Origin: Gordionus sp. m RMFG-2023
Lineage: Eukaryota > Nematomorpha > Gordioida > Chordodea > Parachordodidae
NCBI RefSeq assembly: GCF_954871325.1
Contig: NC_088777.1
Span: 45,051,366-45,115,365 of the forward strand
DNA: 64,000 nt
Direction: 5' to 3'
Positions within the stretch are counted from its first letter, which is position 1. Every line of letters starts with the position of its first letter. The notes under the pieces are model-generated. The model was not told where the DNA came from. It made no database searches and worked only from the letters and a program-made list of their open reading frames with translations. The position numbers were made by a program, and so were the translations under genes. Shown here piece by piece: positions 59,301 through 64,000 of this stretch.

Positions 59301-61945
59301 CAACGTCACGGCGCAACGTCAATTCGGCGCGGCGACAATTCAGCGTGTATCTATTACAGTAGCAATTTATTATATATTACTTAGTATAAAAAAAATAAGG
59401 TTAATTAAATAGAAATCATTTTGAATTTGGTCCTTTTAATTATTTCTTCATATTTATTTTTACAAAAATCTCAATTTTATTTACTAAATGTGTAATATCA
59501 AAAAAAATTAACAACCAATATTTATACCTATTTCTTTGGTTGACCAATTTACCACATAAGGTATATTAATTAGTAGCCAATGTTATGTAAGCCGAGATTT
59601 TGGGCATAGAAGAAAGAAAGAAAAAGAAAGTGGATCTCTATCTCAAATCTTACATATTATTTTGGCTGGAATTTAAATAGACCGTTTTTAAAACTAGACC
59701 CAGCCATGATCCAAAAAAAATCAAATTAAGACTGATTCACTTTTTAGATTTATTAAAAATCCTTAAATTCTATTAATCCTTTTTAAAAAAAATATTATGC
59801 TTAGGCTAATTTTTTCTTTTATATAAATCAAAAATTAAATGTGTAATATCAAAAAAATTTACAACCAATATTTATACCTATTTCTTTGGTTGACCAATTT
59901 ATCACATAAGGTATGTTGATTAGTAGCCAATGTTATGTAAGCCGAGATTTTGGGTATATAATTTATCAGGGGGGTATATTCTTTTTTAAACTTTTATAAT
60001 TTTATTTATTTATTTTTATTGTATAAAATTAGGCGTGAAAAGGGGATTTAAGATTTCACATTATAGTACTTATCAGGGGGGTATTCTGGGTATATTTTTA
60101 AAAACGGTTGATTAAGATTGTAGCCAAAATAATATATAAGATTAGAGATAGAGGTCAAATCTTTCTTTTTCTTTCTTCCTTCTATGCGCAAAATCTCCAG
60201 GCTTACATAATATTGGCTACTAATCAACATATAATGTGGTAAAATGGTCCATTAAAGAAATAGGTATAAATATTAGTTAATTTTTTTTGATATATATTTA
60301 GTAAATAAAATTGAGATTTTTGTAAAAATAAATATAAAGAAATAATTGATAATACCAAAATTCAAATTCTATTTAATCATCCTTATATTTTTATACTAAG
60401 TAATTTATAATAAATTACAACTGTAATAAATACGCGCCAAATTGTCGTCGCGCTGAATTGTCGCCGAGCCGAATTGACGACATTAGAAATTTAAAAATTA
60501 ATATTTCAAATATATTATGAGCTCATTTTCCAAATTTTTTACTTTCTATTACTCTTTTACAACTTTTCTAATAATTCTCTGATAATTATCGTGAATGGGT
60601 AATTATAAATAAAACAAATAAGTTATAAGAAAAGTATAGATGGCGCTATATATGAACATTTCGATGCAATAATAGGCTCATCCTTTTAAATCAATAATGG
60701 CTTTATAATTGATTTACAAGTAATCTCAAGTATATTGAAGAAAATTTTTTATAAAATTTTATTTTCTTGTAATTTACATTATATTGCTCGTATATAAATT
60801 TTAATGCCTTAAAATGATTTTAAACGATAAAAAAACGAATTTTATTGGATTGAAATCTTCACAATAACAATATCTATACGTTTTTTTTACATAAGTCTTA
60901 TTTTTTTTAAATAATTATACAGTCACGTTAATTATTAAAGAAATCATAAGAAAAATAGTAAATAAAAATTTGAAAAAATTGGGGTTTATAATATATTGGA
61001 AAATTTTAAATCCTAACTATAATGAAATGTCCCACCAATATATTACAATGATAATAATTTTGAGAAAGAGATTCCTATATTTAGATTGCCTGAATTTATG
61101 CAAAATTTTAATTAAATTTGTAAAAAAAAATAATATCGATAACACAATAAAATTATGATTATTTTATAATTGATTAACAACTAAAATATACATTTTTTTG
61201 CAAAATAGACATAAAAAGTACCAAATAATGTATATTTTGTTCTTTGAGGTTAATTTTTTTATAAAACAACTTTTGAATTAAATTTAAAATTAGAGATAGG
61301 AGCAGTTAATCAATATTTATTTTATATAAGATCCAGTTAATAGTTACCAGCAAATATTTTCTAATTTAATGTATAAATTAATTTAAGCCAACAATATTTT
61401 TTGAGATGATCTGTGTATTCCCACTATATATGGCCTAGTGTTCATTTGCATTTTAAAAAAATGAGTTTTATTCATATTTTCTTGTAAAAATAATGTTACA
61501 TATAGCCACATTAAATAAAAACTAAATAAAGTTATTAAAGTAATTTTAATAATAGTATTTTTTACTGAATTATCCCCCACAAAACAAGAAGTAGTGCCAA
61601 GATGTATTATAGGTGCAGCTTTTGGACATTGGTAGCCAAATGTTTTAACATGAGCCATTACATCATGTTTAACCTTAATTTCTTCTTGTGACGCATAATC
61701 AAAATCAATGTCAGACACTTTCTTTTCCATTTCATCTATCTGATCTTGAGTTATATGAAGACCTAGTTCCTTAGGATTATATAGCTTTAGTTATTAAGGT
61801 AAATAACCTTTTCACATTTTGCTAATATTATCCATAACCGTCTCCAAGTTGAAAATTTTTTATGATCGCTAAATAAATAAAGAAATTCTTTGCTAGCATA
61901 ACGTGAACTAAAGGGACTCTGATAAACATATCGGTCTATAGACAT
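44179..61945 (-). CDS. ADSL: Adenylosuccinate lyase, complete 12-exon gene
   Basis: ADSL is a cytosolic tetramer of the fumarase/aspartase superfamily. It cleaves SAICAR to AICAR plus fumarate in purine synthesis and adenylosuccinate to AMP plus fumarate in the purine nucleotide cycle. Exons on the minus strand, in order: 61945-61808, 61769-61566, 56899-56855, 56808-56729, 56089-55918, 54429-54383, 54243-54153, 53157-53088, 52772-52534, 47418-47329, 47055-46879, 44307-44179. They total 1482 nt, 493 residues, close to the 484 of human. All junctions are GT-AG and keep phase. Family landmarks: SSRYASKEF (residues 13-21), KHDVMAHV (80-87), [23 protein letters not shown] (about 151-166), [34 protein letters not shown] (284-293), [31 protein letters not shown]. 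The catalytic His and Ser positions are kept. The start is the only Met before the conserved N-terminus, with A at -3. Confidence 0.96.
44384..46739. mobile_element. TIR element flanked by TA, host of the LINE
   Basis: Left TAGGGGAGACTGGGGTTAG (44384-44402); the right end, read inward, is TAGGGAAGACTGAGGTTAG (46739-46721). They match at 17 of 19 positions. The outer TA at both ends fits a TA target duplication, as in Tc1/mariner-like MITEs. Without the LINE the element would be roughly 0.9 kb. No transposase was seen. Confidence 0.6.
45070..46540 (+). mobile_element. RTE-type LINE, 5'-truncated reverse transcriptase
   Basis: A non-LTR retrotransposon RT of the RTE kind. Readable in order: [18 protein letters not shown] (45110-45170), YRGIKLMSH (near 45310), [20 protein letters not shown] (45498), [12 protein letters not shown] (near 45676), [11 protein letters not shown] (near 45770), [16 protein letters not shown], then the distal [14 protein letters not shown] and [11 protein letters not shown] blocks. 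The endonuclease domain is missing, as in typical 5' truncation. The RT core Asp pair reads ADY instead of ADD. Frame changes near 45165, 45415 and 46140 and stops show it is dead. Transcribed antisense to ADSL. Confidence 0.9.
46879..47055 (-). CDS. ADSL: ADSL exon 11
   Basis: Residues 393-451: [18 protein letters not shown], then DPYFEPI and [14 protein letters not shown]. Acceptor GTTTAG, donor GTTGGA. Confidence 0.96.
47329..47418 (-). CDS. ADSL: ADSL exon 10
   Basis: Residues 363-392: [19 protein letters not shown], then KRGGNRQ. Acceptor CAAATAG, donor GTTATA. It lies 5115 nt from exon 9 across the transposon-filled intron 9. Confidence 0.95.
48080..48320. other. Less AT-rich patch in ADSL intron 9
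   Basis: Plus strand is open from 48180 for about 50 codons before turning into AT-rich hydrophobic frame ([18 protein letters not shown] inside). No recognised domain. It may be a repeat fragment. Confidence 0.25.
48635..51525 (+). mobile_element. hAT DNA transposon with perfect 8-bp target duplication
   Basis: Ends are CAGGGGTGGACTGG (left) and, read inward from the right, CAGGGGCGAACTGG. TTAAGATG flanks both sides (48627-48634 and 51526-51533). Both subterminal regions share GCCCACGAGGCCG. Inside, [20 protein letters not shown] (from about 50757) and [19 protein letters not shown] form the C-terminal dimerisation domain of a hAT transposase. Most of the remaining gene is lost or unreadable, with a stop between those two blocks. 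A second element (49174-50358) has inserted in the middle. The whole nest sits in ADSL intron 9. Confidence 0.93.
49174..50358. mobile_element. Nested TIR element inside the hAT
   Basis: Ends are CATAGGCGTAGCCAGG (left) and, read inward from the right, CATATGCGTAGCCAGG. The target duplication ATTGGATA is perfect on both sides (49166-49173 and 50359-50366). The left end carries GCGGCCCGCTTTTGCCCGG followed by CTTCGACCGGG. The 8-bp duplication fits hAT, P or Merlin superfamilies. No transposase is recognised, so I leave the family open. Three short direct copies of TTTATATAAAATATA lie at 49320-49385. Confidence 0.88.
52534..52772 (-). CDS. ADSL: ADSL exon 9
   Basis: Residues 284-362. It starts with the superfamily signature loop, here [10 protein letters not shown] instead of the usual SSAMPYKRNP, and continues with [16 protein letters not shown]. 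Acceptor TTTTTTAG, donor GTAATT. Confidence 0.97.
52773..53087 (-). other. ADSL intron 8 with a MITE at the donor
   Basis: A 315-nt intron. Its first eight bases on the gene strand, GTAATTTG, are one copy of a MITE target duplication, the MITE follows directly, and the second copy is at 52925-52932. Without MITE and duplication the intron would be about 160 nt. Confidence 0.85.
52933..53079. mobile_element. hAT-type MITE (147 bp) abutting the ADSL exon 8 donor
   Basis: Flanked by a perfect 8-bp duplication, CAAATTAC (52925-52932 and 53080-53087). Ends are TAATATTGTTAAAAGTTAC (left) and, read inward from the right, TGCTGTTAAATCAACTCGG, sharing a TGTTAAA core and offset by about three bases. 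Inner GTTAC and GTAAC words occur in both orientations, like the element at 9864-10751. Confidence 0.82.
53088..53157 (-). CDS. ADSL: ADSL exon 8
   Basis: Residues 260-282 plus one base of Gly283: [17 protein letters not shown], then QIG. Acceptor TTTTTTAAG, donor GTAATTTG. The donor octamer is one copy of the target duplication of the MITE 52933-53079. Confidence 0.95.
53158..54152 (-). other. ADSL intron 7 with an 84-bp tandem duplication
   Basis: A 995-nt intron. Two neighbouring copies of about 84 bp, each with TTCCAAGATAATC and GGATTTATTATACAT or variants, lie at 53291-53375 and 53376-53459. The stretch 53820-54010 is less AT-rich without a recognised gene. Confidence 0.7.
54153..54243 (-). 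CDS. ADSL: ADSL exon 7
   Basis: Completes Ser229 and codes for residues 230-259: [20 protein letters not shown], then LHK. Acceptor TTTAATAG, donor GTAATA. Confidence 0.95.
54383..54429 (-). CDS. ADSL: ADSL exon 6 (47 nt)
   Basis: Residues 214-228 plus two bases of Ser229: [15 protein letters not shown], matching VEALDKLVTKMAGFE of insect ADSL. Acceptor ATTTAG, donor GTATGG. Confidence 0.93.
54430..55917 (-). other. ADSL intron 5 with GC-rich repeat patches
   Basis: A 1488-nt intron. GC-rich patches at about 54640-54700 (TTCGGTCCGAAACTAGGCC) and 55790-55885 (inward TTCGGTCCAGCTTGCCC) look like an inverted pair and may be the ends of one element of about 1.2 kb. No target duplication was identified. 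Confidence 0.45.
55918..56089 (-). CDS. ADSL: ADSL exon 5
   Basis: Residues 157-213 after completing Gln156: [17 protein letters not shown], then [19 protein letters not shown]. Acceptor is an A-rich AAAAAAAG, donor GTTAGA. Confidence 0.95.
56729..56808 (-). CDS. ADSL: ADSL exon 4
   Basis: Residues 130-155 plus two bases of Gln156. Contains FPTLGFTHF with the catalytic His at about residue 154. Acceptor CTGTACAG, donor GTAAAT. Confidence 0.94.
56855..56899 (-). CDS. ADSL: ADSL exon 3 (15 codons)
   Basis: Residues 115-129, [15 protein letters not shown], matching the DLIVLRDAL-type helix that follows VGDN in the family. Acceptor TTTTTTAG, donor GTAAAT. A 46-nt intron follows. Confidence 0.92.
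57860..58051. mobile_element. hAT MITE
   Basis: Ends TAGTGTTGTTAAATGGC and, inward from the right, CAGTGTTGTTAAATGGC. About 191 bp, with further inverted pairing inside (AGCCAGAAAAATATTGC against GTAATATTTTTCTGGCT), so the whole can fold into a long hairpin. The 8-bp flanks are not a clear match. Confidence 0.8.
58490..58718. mobile_element. hAT MITE, second copy
   Basis: Ends TAGGTGTTGTTAAATGGCTC and, inward from the right, TAGTATTGTTAAACGACTC. It is related to the MITE 630 bp upstream but more diverged and slightly longer. Internal inverted pairing is visible around GGCTAACTCAATATTTT. No clear target duplication. Confidence 0.75.
59196..60482. mobile_element. Long-TIR element with GC-rich tandem ends
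   Basis: The left arm, about 59300-59694, and the right arm, about 60090-60482, are long inverted repeats containing ACAAAAATCTCAATTTTATT and TACCTATTTCTTT-type blocks. Outside the AT-rich arms are GC-rich repeats of a GGCGCGGCGACAATTCAGCG type: about 150 bp on the left (59196-59345), only about 50 bp on the right (60433-60482). A roughly 125-bp piece of the left arm (59483-59606) is duplicated in direct orientation at 59835-59958. No transposase and no clear target duplication were seen. Confidence 0.75.
61566..61769 (-). CDS. ADSL: ADSL exon 2
   Basis: Residues 47-114, phase 0 at both ends, after a CCTAAG acceptor. Contains [12 protein letters not shown] and [14 protein letters not shown], substrate-binding segments of the family. 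The donor is GTAAAA. The following intron 2 is 4666 nt and holds several repeats. Confidence 0.96.
61808..61945 (-). CDS. ADSL: ADSL exon 1
   Basis: Codes for residues 1-46, ending in LAKCEK before GTTATT. It begins [20 protein letters not shown], matching the RSPLASRYAS start of animal ADSL. It is followed by a 38-nt intron (61770-61807). Confidence 0.95.
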
Positions 61946-62809
61946 TTTAATGCTTAACGGGTTGGTATGAAAAAATTAAATTTTGAACCTAATGAACCTA
62001 GCTGAGAAAGGTTATGAGAGCAAAACCCTAAAACCTCAAATATATTAGAGTTTTTATTAAAATAGGCCGATTGACATTTGTTAGATTTGAAAAACTACTA
62101 AAGCACGTATAGTGAGATATTTAAATTTCTAACATATAAGATGCATTAGATATATTATTTTATATTTTAAATTTTCAAATTATTCATAAATAATAATTAT
62201 TGCTTGGTAAACTAATGGTATAATATTTACTTTAATACTTTACATAAACCTTAAATATTACTTTATTAAAATTAACTAACTCTTTCAATTAATAGTTAAG
62301 CATAAAATTTAATGACATTTGAAATTTTTATTTTTATTTCTCATTTTAATTACCAAAAAATTATAATCTATCTTTCTTCTTATAATGCACTATCAGTGAT
62401 ATACAACTTTTAGAAAATATTAATTAAATTCTTAACCCTAAATAAAGATGTCCAATGTCTTAAATTTCACCTTACGTGATTGTACTAGACACAAATGTAA
62501 GTTCTTAATCTACTTTTAATAAATAGGATAATTTCACATATTACATACTTTAATTCACACAACATTTATTTATTTATACAATTATCATCATTCATAAGGC
62601 AAGATATAAAATATTATATAAATCTTTTTATATTATATATAATCATTATAAATATCTAATTAACGAATATACTAATTAATTCATAATATTTAAATAATAT
62701 AATATCATATATTCCTACATATATTTCTATATTATTTAAATATGTATTATATTGAAATTATACATGTAATTTATACATACAATACTACATATAACATTTC
62801 TCTCTCCTC
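61946..62809. other. Upstream region of ADSL
   Basis: AT-rich DNA between the ADSL start codon and the LINE relic. The promoter must lie here, but I cannot point to a TATA box or initiator with any confidence because TA-rich words are everywhere. Confidence 0.4.
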
Positions 62810-64000
62810 CTTATTCTTTGACACCTCCAAGCCTAATGTTATTACTCAAATCCCTAAAGATGCTTGTTTAATGGTGGCTAAATTTTTCTGTGATTGCATT
62901 TACTCCCTCTTGCATAATTACAATGAAAAGAAATGGCTCAGATTTTTTTTATGGCTTTAATATTTTCAAAGTACCTGACAAATCTTTACCAAATCTTTAA
63001 CTCTACAAATTAAAGATGCCGCTCTTAGCAAAGATTCTTGCCCTCTTGGTGAACCTCTTCCATGTTTAACATCGTGTGGTGATATTTTATCTTCCAATTA
63101 TTGTTCAAAAAAATATAACTTCTCCCTTAGTGATCAAAGCCAAACTTATATCTAAAAAATTGATAAGAGCTTAGGTTAGCGTGTATTTATGATTCACTAA
63201 CCGATGTCTCTCATGATATCTATATCAGCGTCAAACATCCTAACTCTACCATCAATCCTATTTATCCTCTTCCATACTCCATACGCGCGACTGATTTAAC
63301 AAAGGAAGAAGTTAGAGAAGCCATTCTTACATTCTAACGTGATTTCGCCCAAGGACTGGGTGGAATTCGCCTGTATATCTTTCCATTAATATGTTCCCAT
63401 TCTCCAATCATCTTGCATACTTACTTCTGCGATAAAATTTTGACCGCTGAAGTTTCAATTTTTGCGTCTATACTTTTTGGCACACGGCTCATTTCTGCAA
63501 AAACTTAATAAGGGTATCAAGCCAATGCTATGCCTTCTTCTTTTATGCATCTTGTTGTCAAAATGATTTCCTCAAAATTTAAGCATGATGTTGTCAGTTG
63601 TAGGTGGTTATAAAGCTGCGGTACACAGCTCATATTTAGCCTTTAATACTCTCTCTGGGTATTCTTTCTTGAAGAAATCTTCGAACACTCTTTTCCTTGG
63701 ATATAGTAAATTTTTCTATTCCTGATTTATATATCCTTCCACTATACAATTCAATTCATATAAAATTTCTTTTGTAGAAGGGAATCAACAAGGTAATCCT
63801 CTTGGCCCATTGCTATTTTGTCTCGGATCAACTATATGATCAGGGCAATCAATGCCTCCTGCTCTTTTTTTTCTCCGTGTCTGGTACATATATGCTGGTA
63901 TAATATCTGGCTTATCTGATGAGGTTGATAAAGCGATAGATATAACTTAAGAGATCGGCTCTTCCTTAAGTTTAATTCTCAATTAAAGGAAATCAGAATT
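62810..64000 (+). pseudogene. Decayed non-LTR retrotransposon reverse transcriptase, runs off the window
   Basis: Plus-strand blocks in changing frames: IPKDACLMVAKFFCDC with EKKWLRFFLW (62850-62955), DIYISVKHPNSTINPIYPLP (63217-63280), DLTKEEVREAILTF (63293-63335), FGTRLISAKT (63477-63505), and VEGNQQGNPLGPLLFCL (63775-63820). The last is the RT QQGDPLGP motif. The pattern resembles a RT family common in invertebrates with a KHP linker before the RT domain. I do not assign a clade. Many stops and frame changes. The catalytic YxDD region would lie near 63890 and is degraded. Confidence 0.75.

Larger units (their letters stand above)
56900..61565 (-). other. ADSL intron 2
   Basis: A 4666-nt intron, rich in small non-autonomous elements: two hAT MITEs (57860-58051 and 58490-58718) and a long-TIR element with GC-rich ends (59196-60482). 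A G/C hairpin-like stretch lies at 57541-57573. The rest is AT-rich. Confidence 0.85.

Noticed and set aside
59099-59384. Two overlapping frames with Ser-Ala-Arg repeats
   Set aside because: They are translations of the GC-rich tandem end of the long-TIR element.
61770-61807. Alternative 23-nt intron (61785-61807) between ADSL exons 1 and 2
   Set aside because: It is also GT-AG and in frame, but would add five residues (LYNPK) not present in the family. The 38-nt version gives the exact family length.
1-64000. Prokaryotic genes, CRISPR arrays, tRNA or rRNA genes
   Set aside because: None seen. Spliced genes, LINEs and hAT elements show a eukaryotic nuclear sequence, and the tandem arrays found are minisatellites without spacer structure.

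Overview
This window is a very AT-rich piece of an animal nuclear genome. Most of it is transposon wreckage and dispersed repeats, but it contains one complete host gene. That gene is adenylosuccinate lyase (ADSL), on the minus strand from 61945 down to 44179. I assembled it from 12 exons that join in phase across 11 GT-AG introns and give a 493-residue protein of normal family length. The protein looks animal-like, and the transposon mix (BED-finger hAT elements, an RTE-type LINE, an IS630/Tc1/mariner-type transposase) also fits a metazoan. The sequence does not fix the phylum. Introns fall into two size classes: two of 38 and 46 nt, the rest from 139 to 5115 nt, swollen by transposons.

Layout. 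1-9860: low-complexity AT-rich DNA with dispersed repeats, a pentanucleotide microsatellite and G-runs. 9864-10751: a non-autonomous hAT element. 12785-14160: an old hAT-like repeat. 17455-26300: three successive copies of a roughly 1 kb repeat, two of them split by hAT elements (17697-19269 and 22350-26033); a fourth copy at 37060-38480 keeps the empty site of the second. 28870-35275: an old repeat holding two nested insertions. One (29611-31290) has inverted ends and a gag-like fossil. The other (31592-34975) is a hAT-like element built of AGTCGACTAA arrays, a 119-bp minisatellite and a broken IS630-type transposase. The related copy at 13.5-14.1 kb lacks both insertions, so it serves as an empty-site control. 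40547-41449: another hAT element. 41880-42513: two small coding-like patches of unknown meaning.

44179-61945 is ADSL. Intron 11 holds a TIR element with an antisense RTE LINE inside. Intron 9 holds a hAT element with perfect 8-bp target duplications, itself invaded by a second element with its own perfect 8-bp duplication. Intron 8 holds a tiny hAT-type MITE whose target duplication is the first eight bases of the intron, directly against the splice donor. Intron 2 holds two more hAT MITEs and a long-TIR element with GC-rich ends. From about 62810 to the window end lies a decayed non-LTR retrotransposon RT region on the plus strand.

The most useful observations are the complete ADSL model with its micro-introns, the MITE at the exon 8 donor, the gag-bearing TIR element, and the in-window empty sites for three insertions. 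No tRNA, rRNA or CRISPR was recognised.
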